DNA of 64,000 nucleotides from Alphaproteobacteria bacterium MarineAlpha5_Bin12 (GTDB lineage: Bacteria; Pseudomonadota; Alphaproteobacteria; HIMB59; GCA-002718135), in the NCBI GenBank assembly GCA_002937855.1, contig PTKS01000002.1, forward strand, positions 124,001 to 188,000, written 5' to 3'. Below are positions 48,400 to 59,166 of this stretch, one piece after another. The notes under the pieces were generated by a model. It saw only the letters and a program-made list of their open reading frames with translations. It did not search any database and was not told the DNA's origin. Numbering within the stretch: the first letter of the stretch is position 1; each line of letters begins with the position of its first letter. Both the position numbers and the translations under genes were made by a program.

Positions 48400-49212
48400 A
48401 TGAAAAAATCAATATTAAAAATCTTATCTCATTTAATATTAATTATTTTTTCATTAATTATTATTTTACCTTTACTTTGGATTTTAAGAAATAGTTTTAC
48501 TAATAAATTAAATGCTTATAAAATCCCTCCTGAATTCTCACCTATAATTTTTGATAATTATATAGAAATTTTTTCAAAATATCCTTTTGATTCTTATTTT
48601 ATAAACAGCTTTGTCGTTGCATTTGGTACCACAATTATTTCATTACCCCTTGCTGCTTTTATAGCTTATGCATTCGCTAAATTTAATACAGGAGGAAAAC
48701 AATTACGATTATTTTTATTATCTACACAAATGATACCACCAATTATAATTGTTTTGCCAATTTTTAGCATTTATTTATCTCTTAATTTATTAAATACATA
48801 TTTAGGTTTAATCATTGCTCATATTACAATAATCTTACCTTTTTTATCTTGGATGTTAATTTCTTTTTATTCCAGAGATATTTTTATGATTGAAGCTGCT
48901 GCAAGATCAGATGGGGCAACGCGTTTTCAAGCACTATATCTTATTTGCCTTCCTTTGATTGCTCCTGGATTAATTGCAGCTGGATTATTAGGATTTATTC
49001 TTAGTTGGAATGAATTTATTTTTGTTTTAATCTTATCTGGAAAGGCTACTAGCACTTTACCAATTGGGTTATCAACTTTAAGCACACATAGAGGTGTTGA
49101 AATTGCCCTTTTAGCAGCCGCAACTACATTAACTGTTTTACCAGCATTAATACTTTTACCTTTTATAAAAAAATATCTAATTAAGGGTTTGTCTTTAGGA
49201 GCTCTAAAATAA
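48400..49212 (+). CDS. Carbohydrate ABC transporter permease, MalG type
   Basis: About 270 residues with six membrane segments. The coupling loop is IEAAARSDGATRFQALYLICLPLIAPG. The ATG at 48400 is used; a GTG at 48388, directly after the SDR stop codon, is an in-frame alternative. It is grouped with the SDR gene and separated by a 205-base gap from the other transporter genes of the cluster, an unusual split of the two permeases. Confidence 0.88.
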   Translation: MKKSILKILSHLILIIFSLIIILPLLWILRNSFTNKLNAYKIPPEFSPIIFDNYIEIFSKYPFDSYFINSFVVAFGTTIISLPLAAFIAYAFAKFNTGGKQLRLFLLSTQMIPPIIIVLPIFSIYLSLNLLNTYLGLIIAHITIILPFLSWMLISFYSRDIFMIEAAARSDGATRFQALYLICLPLIAPGLIAAGLLGFILSWNEFIFVLILSGKATSTLPIGLSTLSTHRGVEIALLAAATTLTVLPALILLPFIKKYLIKGLSLGALK

Positions 49213-49341
49213 AACAATATCAAATATATTGAAATTATTAGTTTTTTTTATAAAATATTTTTATTAAATTAAGACATTTTAGAGAATTAATTTTTATTTT
49301 TTTAATAAATTATAGAATTTTATTTCAATAATTACTATTAA

Positions 49342-49357
49342 TAATTAGTACTAATTA
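49342..49357. promoter_or_regulatory. Perfect 16-base palindrome, possible operator upstream of the second sugar-binding protein
   Basis: TAATTAGTACTAATTA is self-complementary over all 16 bases and lies about 60 bases before the start codon, in the 205-base gap at 49213-49417. The rest of the gap is AT-rich without other clear signals. In DNA this AT-rich, palindromes of this length arise by chance a few times per window, so the regulatory role is only a possibility. Confidence 0.25.
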
Positions 49358-49417
49358 AATAATTTCCTCAAAAGATTTAAATGTGTATATTATTTTTAAA
49401 AATAAAGGGGGAATAAA

Positions 49418-50689
49418 ATGAAATATATTAAAATTTTATTTTTAGTATTAACTATTTCTATATTATCATTTAGTTCAAAAGCTGTAACTTTAAATGCTAT
49501 TATGGAAAATGTTCCAGATACTCATTTCATCAAAGAGTTACTTCCTGATTTTACTGCAAAAACAGGTCATGAAGTTGAAATGGATATTATGGGTTATGGA
49601 GAAATGCATCCAAAAATGGTTCCTTCATTAACCTCATCAACTGGTAGTATTGACTTTATGCCTGTTGATTTTTATTGGGTCGGTGAATTTGCTAGAGCTG
49701 GATGGATGATGCCACTTGATGATATGATAGCTAGAGATGGATTTGACACTTCAGTATATTTTGATTCAATGATGAAACTTGTAGGTGAAGTTGAAGGAAC
49801 AACTTATATGTTACCTTTCTATAATTATGCTATGGGTTTAACATATAGAAAAGACTTAGTAGCTGATCCTAGTCATCAAGCTGGATTTAAAGCTAAATAT
49901 GGTATGGATCTTAAAGAGCCAACTTCTTGGGATGAATATATGAAACAAGTTTCATACTTTACAAAAAATGGAACAGAATATGGAGTTGTTAATCAAGGTT
50001 CAAAAGCTGATCCTATTGCAATGGAATGGTCAAACTATCTCTATGCAAATGGAGGGAGATTTCATGATGAAAATTGGCATGGAGAATTAACTTCTGATGC
50101 TGCAAAACAAGCATTAAAAGATTACATACACAATTTACAAGATCATGGCCCAGTTGGTGCCGCAAGTTTTAGCTTTGATGAAGCTTTCAATGTTGCTGCT
50201 CAAGGACAAGCTTACAGTTATCTTACGTATAATTGGTTTATGCCTTCTTATGAAGACAGTAGCCAATCTGCTGTAGTGGGTAAAATGGCTTTAGCTCCCG
50301 TTCCAGGAAATGGAAGTCTTAATGGAGCTTGGGGTTGGGCGATACCTACTTCTAGTCCAAATGCAGAAGCTGCCTGGGAATTTATTAAATGGGTAGAGTC
50401 ACCTGAAATTGTCGCTAAAAGGGCATTAATGGGTGGTGCACCAACAAGAAGTGATGCATTTAGTAATCCAGAAGTTTTGGCTAAATATCCACACTATGAT
50501 GCTTTAAATAGAATTCTAGCAAGTGCTAAAAACTTCCCAGTTTTTACTTATACACCTCAATTTGTTGAAGTAATGGGAACTGAATTATCTAAAGCTGTAA
50601 TTGGTGAAAAAAGTATTGATGATGCTCTAGCTACTATGAATTCAGAACTAGAAGCATTAGCAAAAAAGGATGGCGTTTATAAAAATTAA
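49418..50689 (+). CDS. Extracellular sugar-binding protein of the scpB-tatA cluster
   Basis: 423 residues with a signal peptide (about 1-22, ending SSKA). VPDTHFIKELLPDFTAKTGHEVE opens a family 1 solute-binding domain. IDFMPVDFYWVGEFARAGWMMPLDDM and WGWAIPTSSPNAEAAWEFIKWVESPE are further family features. Abundant Trp and Tyr suggest a sugar ligand. AAAGGGGG precedes the ATG. It differs widely from the binding protein at 19086-20420, so the two systems likely take different substrates. Confidence 0.9.
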   Translation: MKYIKILFLVLTISILSFSSKAVTLNAIMENVPDTHFIKELLPDFTAKTGHEVEMDIMGYGEMHPKMVPSLTSSTGSIDFMPVDFYWVGEFARAGWMMPLDDMIARDGFDTSVYFDSMMKLVGEVEGTTYMLPFYNYAMGLTYRKDLVADPSHQAGFKAKYGMDLKEPTSWDEYMKQVSYFTKNGTEYGVVNQGSKADPIAMEWSNYLYANGGRFHDENWHGELTSDAAKQALKDYIHNLQDHGPVGAASFSFDEAFNVAAQGQAYSYLTYNWFMPSYEDSSQSAVVGKMALAPVPGNGSLNGAWGWAIPTSSPNAEAAWEFIKWVESPEIVAKRALMGGAPTRSDAFSNPEVLAKYPHYDALNRILASAKNFPVFTYTPQFVEVMGTELSKAVIGEKSIDDALATMNSELEALAKKDGVYKN

Positions 50690-50691
50690 AC

Positions 50692-51570
50692 GTGTCAAAC
50701 AATTTAGATTTATCAGATAGGCGCTTTGGTTATATACTAACAGCGCCTACTGTTTTAATAATTACACTTGTAATTCTTTTTCCTATTTGTTTTTCTCTTA
50801 TCTCAAGTTTTTTTGATTATACGCTTATTAATAAATCTTTTAATGACTTCATAGGTATTGATAATTATATTAATTCATTCAAAGATGAACAACTTTTTAA
50901 TTCTATCTTTGTTACAATATATTTTGTAATATTAGTAGTTTTATTGGAATTTATACTAGGTTTCTTTATTGCCTTACTTTTAAATTCTATAACTAGATTT
51001 AAATCAATATATTATTTCATATTACTACTTCCACTACTTATAAACCCTATTGTTGTAGGTCTGATTTGGAGAATGTTTTTACACCCTCAATTAGGAATAT
51101 TTAATTATTTATTAAGTTTGATAAATATTGAACCAGTTAATTGGTTAGGTGATCCTCAAATGGCTTTTATTACAATTATATTTGTAGATATTTGGCATCA
51201 GGTATCTTTTATGATTATATTACTACTTGCAGGTTTGTCAGCAATTCCAAAAGAACCTTATGAAGCAGCAAAAAGTGATGGAGCTAATATTTATGAATGT
51301 TTTATTCATATTACTCTTCCTTATATGAGACCAGTAATTGTGGTTACAATATTAATCAGATTAATATTTGCAATAAAAACTTATGATTTAGTATACATTA
51401 TGACAAAAGGAGGTCCTGGTGACTCAACAGATTTAATCAGTTACTATATTTATAGATCTGCGTTCATTAGCTTAAATTTAGGAGAAGCTGCTGCTATGTC
51501 ATTAATATTGCTAGTAATAATAATAATAATTACAATACCACTATTTAAATATATGAATAGATTAGATTAA
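50692..51570 (+). CDS. Carbohydrate ABC transporter permease, MalF type
   Basis: 292 residues with six membrane segments, starting with GTG two bases after the binding-protein stop. DRRFGYILTAPTVLIITLVILFPI is a family-typical start. The coupling loop is YEAAKSDGANIYECFIHITLPYMRP. It overlaps the ATPase gene by one base (TAATG). Confidence 0.9.
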   Translation: MSNNLDLSDRRFGYILTAPTVLIITLVILFPICFSLISSFFDYTLINKSFNDFIGIDNYINSFKDEQLFNSIFVTIYFVILVVLLEFILGFFIALLLNSITRFKSIYYFILLLPLLINPIVVGLIWRMFLHPQLGIFNYLLSLINIEPVNWLGDPQMAFITIIFVDIWHQVSFMIILLLAGLSAIPKEPYEAAKSDGANIYECFIHITLPYMRPVIVVTILIRLIFAIKTYDLVYIMTKGGPGDSTDLISYYIYRSAFISLNLGEAAAMSLILLVIIIIITIPLFKYMNRLD

Positions 51571-52664
51571 TGCAAAAAATAGAAATTAAAAACTTATCAA
51601 AAACTTATAATAAAAATATTGTAGCTGTTAATAATATTAGTTTTGAAATTGATGATAAAGATTTCTTTGTTTTACTGGGACCATCTGGTTGTGGAAAATC
51701 TACGACTTTGAGATTAATTGGAGGGCTTGAAAATTGTACCCAAGGAAATATAATCCTTGGAGATAAGGATATTACTAATTTGGATCCCAAAGATAGGGAT
51801 TTAGCTTTTGTATTTCAAAATTACGCATTATATCCACATATGAATGTCAGAAAAAATTTATCTTTTGCTTTAAAATTAAAAAAAACCTCACCTAAAATAA
51901 TTGAGTCAAAAATTTCTGAAGTTTCCAAATTGCTTAAAATTAATGAAGTACTTGAAAGAAAACCTTCAGAATTATCTGGTGGACAAAGACAAAGAGTAGC
52001 TTTAGGAAGGGCCTTAGTTAGAAATCCTAAAGCATTTCTATTGGATGAACCTCTGTCAAATTTAGACGCTAGATTGAGAGCAATAATGAGAACAGAATTA
52101 ATAAAAATTCATAAAAATCTTAAAAGAACATTTATATATGTAACACATGATCAAGTTGAAGCTATGACCATGGCAAATAAAATATGTATTATGAATAAAG
52201 GAGTAATTCTTCAAATTGGTTCTCCAAAAGATGTATATGAGAATCCAAATTGCTTATTTGTTGCAAATTTTCTAGCAAATCCACTTAATAATATTATTAA
52301 AACAGAAATTAAAATTGATAATAATAATATTTTATTTAAGAAAATTAATTTATTAATAAATTCTGAAAATTTTAATTTTAATATTACAAATAATGAAATT
52401 TATTTTTCAATAAGACCTGAACATATTTATTTAGATAAAAGACCAGATACTATAAAAATTGATTCAAAAATAGAAGTTTTAGAAAATTTAGGTCATGAAA
52501 CTATAGTTTGTACGAAAATTAAAGATACAAATGAAATAATTTATTTTAGAGATTCAAAAAATAATAGATTTAAACCAGGAGAAGATATTTCTATTTATTT
52601 TGATCTAAAAAAAATGTTATATTTTGATATTAATACTGAACTAAGATTAATTGAGGTAAAATAA
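51570..52664 (+). CDS. Carbohydrate ABC transporter ATP-binding protein, MalK/UgpC type
   Basis: 364 residues. Walker A GPSGCGKST (37-45), Q-loop FVFQNYALYPHM, signature LSGGQRQRVALGRAL, and Walker B FLLDEPLSNLDA are followed by a C-terminal TOBE-type regulatory domain (IYFSIRPEHIYLD). It is the only MalK-type ATPase in this window, so it may also energise the ATPase-less cassette at 17027-20420 (inference; such sharing is known for MsmK-type ATPases). One-base overlaps bind it to both neighbours. Confidence 0.92.
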   Translation: MQKIEIKNLSKTYNKNIVAVNNISFEIDDKDFFVLLGPSGCGKSTTLRLIGGLENCTQGNIILGDKDITNLDPKDRDLAFVFQNYALYPHMNVRKNLSFALKLKKTSPKIIESKISEVSKLLKINEVLERKPSELSGGQRQRVALGRALVRNPKAFLLDEPLSNLDARLRAIMRTELIKIHKNLKRTFIYVTHDQVEAMTMANKICIMNKGVILQIGSPKDVYENPNCLFVANFLANPLNNIIKTEIKIDNNNILFKKINLLINSENFNFNITNNEIYFSIRPEHIYLDKRPDTIKIDSKIEVLENLGHETIVCTKIKDTNEIIYFRDSKNNRFKPGEDISIYFDLKKMLYFDINTELRLIEVK

Positions 52665-53461
52665 TGAAAAATTTAATGAAAAATAATAAACTGATAATTG
52701 GTATGGTCCATTTCCCCCCTTTGCCTGGAAGTCCTGAATTTAATGATGATAAAAACCTATCTAATATATTGGATTCTGTTACTTCAGATATAGATTCATT
52801 ACAAAGCAATGGAATTGATTCAATCATGTTTGGAAATGAAGGAGACAGGCCGTATCTTTTAAAAGCATCTCCAGAATCACTTTCAACTATGGCTTATATT
52901 ATAGGTTTAGTTAAGAATAAGATTAAAATACCATTTGGTGTAAACTATCTTTGGGACCCTATTGCAACTGTAGCTTTAGGATCAATTTGCAATGCTAGTT
53001 TCGTTAGAGAAGTCTTTACAGGAGTTTATGATTCAGATATGGGATTATGGAATCCTGATGCAGCCCAAGCTATTCGTTTAAGAAAAAATTTAAATAGAAG
53101 TGATTTAAAAGTTTTATTTAATGTAAATGCTGAATTTGCTTCTCCTCTAGGAAATAGATCTACAGCTGAAAAAGCTGAAAGCGCTGTTTTTTCATCTCTT
53201 GCAGATGGAATATGTGTATCGGGGGTTATAACTGGCAAATCTGTAAATTCTCAAGATTTAAAAGAGACAAAAGACAAACTTATAGATACTCCAGTTTTTG
53301 CAAACACAGGAGTTAATATAGATAATATTGAAGAAATGTTATCTATTTGTGATGGATGTGTAATTGGTTCATCTTTAAAATATGATGGTATTACTTGGAA
53401 CAACATTGATCCAAAAAGAGTCAAAAAATTTATGGATAAAGTAAATAATATTAGAAAATAA
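52664..53461 (+). CDS. BtpA/SgcQ-family protein
   Basis: 265 residues, TIM-barrel-like. GMVHFPPLPGSPEF near the start, GVNYLWDPIATVALGSICNASFVRE in the middle and CDGCVIGSSLKYDG at the end mark the BtpA family. BtpA was named for a role in photosystem I stability, and SgcQ lies in a sugar operon of E. coli; the biochemical activity is unknown. Here it is inside a sugar uptake and kinase cluster with one-base overlap to the ATPase, which supports a carbohydrate-related enzymatic role. Confidence 0.85.
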   Translation: MKNLMKNNKLIIGMVHFPPLPGSPEFNDDKNLSNILDSVTSDIDSLQSNGIDSIMFGNEGDRPYLLKASPESLSTMAYIIGLVKNKIKIPFGVNYLWDPIATVALGSICNASFVREVFTGVYDSDMGLWNPDAAQAIRLRKNLNRSDLKVLFNVNAEFASPLGNRSTAEKAESAVFSSLADGICVSGVITGKSVNSQDLKETKDKLIDTPVFANTGVNIDNIEEMLSICDGCVIGSSLKYDGITWNNIDPKRVKKFMDKVNNIRK

Positions 53462-53464
53462 ATT

Positions 53465-54967
53465 ATGACTTGTGTTATTGGCATTGATATAGGTACTACT
53501 TCAACTTCTGGTATATTATTAGATACAAAAAAAAATATAATTGTAAAAAAAGTATCCTTTAGTGTAAATTTAATTAGTTTAGAATACGGTTGGGCTGAAG
53601 AAGATCCAAATCAATGGTGGATTAATACAAAAAAAATTATTCAAATTTTAGCAAAAAAAGCTAAAAATTCAAAAAAAAAAATTAAAGCTATTGGAGTAAC
53701 GGGAATGTTACCTGCTTTGGTAATATTAGATAAAGATGGAAATATTATAAGAAATAGCATTCAACAAAGTGATAGTAGAACAGAAAAACAAATTAAAAAA
53801 ATATTTAATAAAAAGAATTCCAATTGGTTTATAAAAAAAACTAATTGTGGCATTAACCAACAATTAATTGCTCCTAAATTAGTGTGGCTTAAAGAAAATG
53901 AAAATAATAACTTTAAAAAAATATATAAAATAATGGGCTCTTATGATTTTATAAACTATAAATTAACTAAAATATTTTCAATTGAACATAATTGGGCATT
54001 GGAATCAGGATTAATGGATTTTAAACAAAAAATATTCACTAAAGATCTATTAAAACTTGGTTCCATTAATATTAAAATGTTATCTAAAATAAATTCCTCA
54101 AATGAAATTATTGGAAAAATTGATAATAAATTATCAAAAAAATTGTACTTGGATAACGATGTTAAGGTTATAGCTGGATGTGCTGATCATGTTGTCTCAG
54201 CATTTTCTGCAGGAGTTAAAAAAAGTGGTGATGTTTTACTAAAATACGGAGGAGCTGGAGATATTTTATTTTCATCAAAAAAGCCTTTAAATGATCATCG
54301 GTTATTTTTAGACTATCATATAATACCAAACCTATATATGCCCAACGGTTGTATGGCTTCATCAGGGAGTTTACTCAATTGGTTTGTAAAAAATTTTTAT
54401 TCACCATTATCTCATAAAAAAAATGTTCATAAATATTTAGATTTTACTTCAAGTAAAACAAACATATTAAAAAATAAAATTGTTATTCTTCCATATTTTT
54501 TAGGTGAAAAAACACCGATACATGATCTTAATGCCAAAGGCACTTTAACTGGTTTAAATCTTAATAATACAAAAGAAGATATCTGGGTGGCAGTATTAGA
54601 GTCAATAGGCTTCGGATTTAATCATCATTTAAAAATAATGGAAGAAAATAAAATACCAATAAAAAATATTGTTGCATCAGATGGAGGTTCTCAAAGTGAT
54701 TTATGGATGAAAATTACATCTAATATAATTCAAAAACCTATCAAAATTTATAAAAATATTGAAGGATCTTATCTTGGAAGTGCTTTTGTTGCTGCAAAAT
54801 CAGTCAATCTATACCACAAATGGGATGATATAAACAAGTTAACAGGTAAATATAAAATGATATATCCTAATTTAAACTATTCAAAACATTATAAGACAAA
54901 ATTCAAAATTTATTTAGAATTATATAGGAATTTAAAAGATCTGTTTCCATCTTTTAAGAAATTATAA
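53465..54967 (+). CDS. FGGY-family carbohydrate kinase
   Basis: 500 residues. GIDIGTTSTSGIL is the ATPase-fold phosphate 1 motif, GYGWAEEDPNQWW-type (about 40-52) is family-typical, Asp241 in GCADHVVSAFSAG is the catalytic base, and ASDGGSQSDLWMKITSNIIQKPI is the C-terminal adenosine region. It resembles xylulokinases and other pentulose kinases. The exact sugar is not determinable. It begins three bases after the BtpA gene. Confidence 0.9.
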   Translation: MTCVIGIDIGTTSTSGILLDTKKNIIVKKVSFSVNLISLEYGWAEEDPNQWWINTKKIIQILAKKAKNSKKKIKAIGVTGMLPALVILDKDGNIIRNSIQQSDSRTEKQIKKIFNKKNSNWFIKKTNCGINQQLIAPKLVWLKENENNNFKKIYKIMGSYDFINYKLTKIFSIEHNWALESGLMDFKQKIFTKDLLKLGSINIKMLSKINSSNEIIGKIDNKLSKKLYLDNDVKVIAGCADHVVSAFSAGVKKSGDVLLKYGGAGDILFSSKKPLNDHRLFLDYHIIPNLYMPNGCMASSGSLLNWFVKNFYSPLSHKKNVHKYLDFTSSKTNILKNKIVILPYFLGEKTPIHDLNAKGTLTGLNLNNTKEDIWVAVLESIGFGFNHHLKIMEENKIPIKNIVASDGGSQSDLWMKITSNIIQKPIKIYKNIEGSYLGSAFVAAKSVNLYHKWDDINKLTGKYKMIYPNLNYSKHYKTKFKIYLELYRNLKDLFPSFKKL

Positions 54968-54969
54968 AA

Positions 54970-55635
54970 TTGAAAAAATATAGAAAAAATAAAAATATAA
55001 TTAAAGGAATCTTATTTGATTTTGATGGAGTAATATTAGATACTGAACCACTTTGGTTTAAAGCAGTTATTAACACTTTTAAATATTTAAAAATTCCCTA
55101 CAATAAAAAAATAAATTATAAAGATCAAATAGGGGTCCACTCAGATATTGCAATCAAAAGATTATTTATTAATAAAATTAGTAAAATTCAAGAAAAACAA
55201 ATAAATATAGTTTTAGAAAAACAAATAAATAAAATTTTTTCTAAAAAAATTAGTGTGTCACCTTTCTTAAAGAAATTTTTAAAACAAACAAATTTACCTT
55301 ATGCTATTGTTTCAAATTCACCTAAAAAACATATTATAAAATTACTTAAAAAAGAAAATATGTATAGATATTTCGATATTGATATGATAATTTCCTGTCA
55401 AGGTAGATTAAGACCCAAACCTTTTCCAGACGGCTTTATCAAAGGATTATCAGTTCTTAAAATATCAGCTAAAAATACATTAGTTATAGAAGATTCAGAC
55501 AGTGGTATTGAATCAGCTAAAAATGCAGGAATAAAAAATATATTAAGATATACAAATAAGGATAAGAACTTAGCAAAAAAAATTAAGTATAAAAATATTA
55601 AAAAAATTAAATCATTTAAAGAATTAATTACTTAA
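54970..55635 (+). CDS. HAD-superfamily hydrolase (beta-phosphoglucomutase/phosphatase-like)
   Basis: 221 residues. Motif I is DFDGVILDTEPLW with nucleophile Asp17 and Asp19, motif II is VSNSPKKH, and motif III/IV is RPKPFPDGF then IEDSDSGIESAKNAG. The cap domain is the four-helix type of the sugar-phosphate phosphatases. The start is TTG two bases after the kinase gene; no ATG is close by. It ends the inserted cluster. The next 231 bases (55636-55866) contain no gene and no hairpin; an AGGAG lies before tatA. Confidence 0.85.
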   Translation: MKKYRKNKNIIKGILFDFDGVILDTEPLWFKAVINTFKYLKIPYNKKINYKDQIGVHSDIAIKRLFINKISKIQEKQINIVLEKQINKIFSKKISVSPFLKKFLKQTNLPYAIVSNSPKKHIIKLLKKENMYRYFDIDMIISCQGRLRPKPFPDGFIKGLSVLKISAKNTLVIEDSDSGIESAKNAGIKNILRYTNKDKNLAKKIKYKNIKKIKSFKELIT

Positions 55636-55866
55636 TTTACTTAATTTCATTTTATCATAATTATATTTACATCTTTCTATGAAATAGATAATTTAAATTT
55701 TTTAATTTCTACTTTTGATTTTTTAAATCTTCAAAGTTAACAAAAATTCAAATAAATTCTCTTTATTTCTATTTTAGTGCTTAAAATTAGCTGTTTTTAT
55801 ATAATTTATTAACTTTATTTATTTTATGATATAGGTTATCAGCAAAAATTAAATAGGAGATATATT

Positions 55867-56058
55867 ATGACACCAAGTATTTGGCAGTTAGTTATAGTTT
55901 TGATCATTGTCTTACTTCTTTTTGGCAGAGGTAAAATTCCTCAATTAATGGGTGATATGGCTAAAGGTTTAAAAGCCTTTAAAAAAGGAATGTCGAATGA
56001 AGATGAGAATAAAGGTGAATCAAAAATAGAAAATAATACCGAAGAAGATAAAAAATAA
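55867..56058 (+). CDS. tatA: Twin-arginine translocase subunit TatA
   Basis: 63 residues. The membrane helix (4-20) is followed by [24 protein letters not shown], the amphipathic helix of TatA. AGGAG lies nine bases before the ATG. TatA multimers form the pore for folded proteins. First of a tatABC-serS-pcm unit. Confidence 0.93.
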   Translation: MTPSIWQLVIVLIIVLLLFGRGKIPQLMGDMAKGLKAFKKGMSNEDENKGESKIENNTEEDKK

Positions 56059-56067
56059 TAACTCTTC

Positions 56068-56482
56068 ATGCTTTCTTTAGGTTGGTCTGAATTAGGAATA
56101 ATATTCATTATTATTGTTGTGGTCGTTGGACCAAACGAAATACCCAATTTGTTAAAACAATTTGGAAAAGTAACAAAAAAAGTTAAATCAATTTCAAGAG
56201 ACTTTAACACATCAATAAACAATATTGTTAAAGAAGCAGAAATTGATGAATTTAAGAAAAATATAAATGTTGATGATTTTCAAAAAAAAGTAAATGAAGA
56301 AGTTATGAAAAATACTCCAAATATTACTGATGAATTTAAAGAAATTAATTCTAGCTTAAAAAATTTAGATAAAAATTTAGATAAATCTCAAAATATTAAA
56401 TCAAAAAATTCAAAATTAGATAAAAACTTAGTCAAAAATTTAAATAAATCTCAAAATATTAAATCAAAAAATTCAAAAACTG

Positions 56483-56493
<11 letters not shown>
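56068..56493 (+). CDS. tatB: Twin-arginine translocase subunit TatB
   Basis: 141 residues. SLGWSELGIIFIIIVVVVGPNEIPNLLKQFGK (2-33) is the TatB membrane helix and hinge with the Glu and Pro typical of the family. An amphipathic helix follows and then a lysine- and asparagine-rich tail containing a duplicated block of 21 residues. TatB and TatC form the receptor for twin-arginine signal peptides. Nine bases separate it from tatA, and it overlaps tatC by 11 bases. Confidence 0.88.
56371..56478 (+). repeat. Tandem 63-base repeat within the tatB tail
   Basis: Two copies of about 45 bases (56371-56415 and 56434-56478) differ at a single position in the compared block and are spaced by 63 bases, exactly 21 codons. 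Each encodes N-L-(D/N)-K-S-Q-N-I-K-S-K-N-S-K. The repeat extends the cytosolic tail without disturbing the frame. Confidence 0.88.
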
Positions 56494-58530
<2,037 letters not shown>

Positions 58531-58533
58531 TTT

Positions 58534-59166
58534 GTGATTGATGTAAGAAAAATTAGACTAATAATGGAATTAAGAGAGTCTGGAATAACAGATAATAATA
58601 CATTGTCTGCATTAGAAACAATACCTAGAGAAAAATTTATTTCAAATTCATTTTTAGATCAAGCATATGAAAATATTGCATTACCCATAGGTAATGATCA
58701 AACTATTAGTCAGCCATATATTGTTGCTTTAATGACTCAAAGCTTAGAATTAAAAAAAACTCATAAAGTTCTCGAATTAGGTACCGGTAGTGGTTATCAA
58801 ACTTCAATTCTTGCAAAATTATGTAGGCGAGTTTATTCAATAGAAAGAATAAGTGATTTGCAAAAAATTGCTCAGAATAATTTAAAAAGTTTAAAGATAC
58901 ATAATGTGGTTTTGAAAGTAGGAGATGGAAATAAAGGTTGGCTAGAACAAGAGCCATTTGATAGAATCATTATTACAGCTGCTACAAATAATTTAAATAA
59001 AACTATTTTTTCTCAAATAAAGAATAATGGAATTATTATAGCGCCAATTATTGAAAAAGATGGAAAACAAATACTAAAAAAAATTGTTAAAATTAATAAT
59101 AAATTTCAAGAAGAAAATCTTTGTGATGTTTCTTTTGTACCAAATCTTGATGGAATTAAAAATTAA
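58534..59166 (+). CDS. pcm: Protein-L-isoaspartate O-methyltransferase
   Basis: 210 residues starting with GTG three bases after serS. NDQTISQPYIVALMTQ and SAM motif I LELGTGSGYQTSILAKL (80-96) are canonical. It methylates isoaspartyl residues for repair. The end overlaps a convergent ATPase gene by 11 bases. Confidence 0.93.
   Translation: MIDVRKIRLIMELRESGITDNNTLSALETIPREKFISNSFLDQAYENIALPIGNDQTISQPYIVALMTQSLELKKTHKVLELGTGSGYQTSILAKLCRRVYSIERISDLQKIAQNNLKSLKIHNVVLKVGDGNKGWLEQEPFDRIIITAATNNLNKTIFSQIKNNGIIIAPIIEKDGKQILKKIVKINNKFQEENLCDVSFVPNLDGIKN

Noticed and set aside
55636..55866. Possible non-coding RNA or attachment site before tatA
   Set aside because: No hairpin, tRNA fragment or repeat of the left boundary at 47560-47619 could be found.
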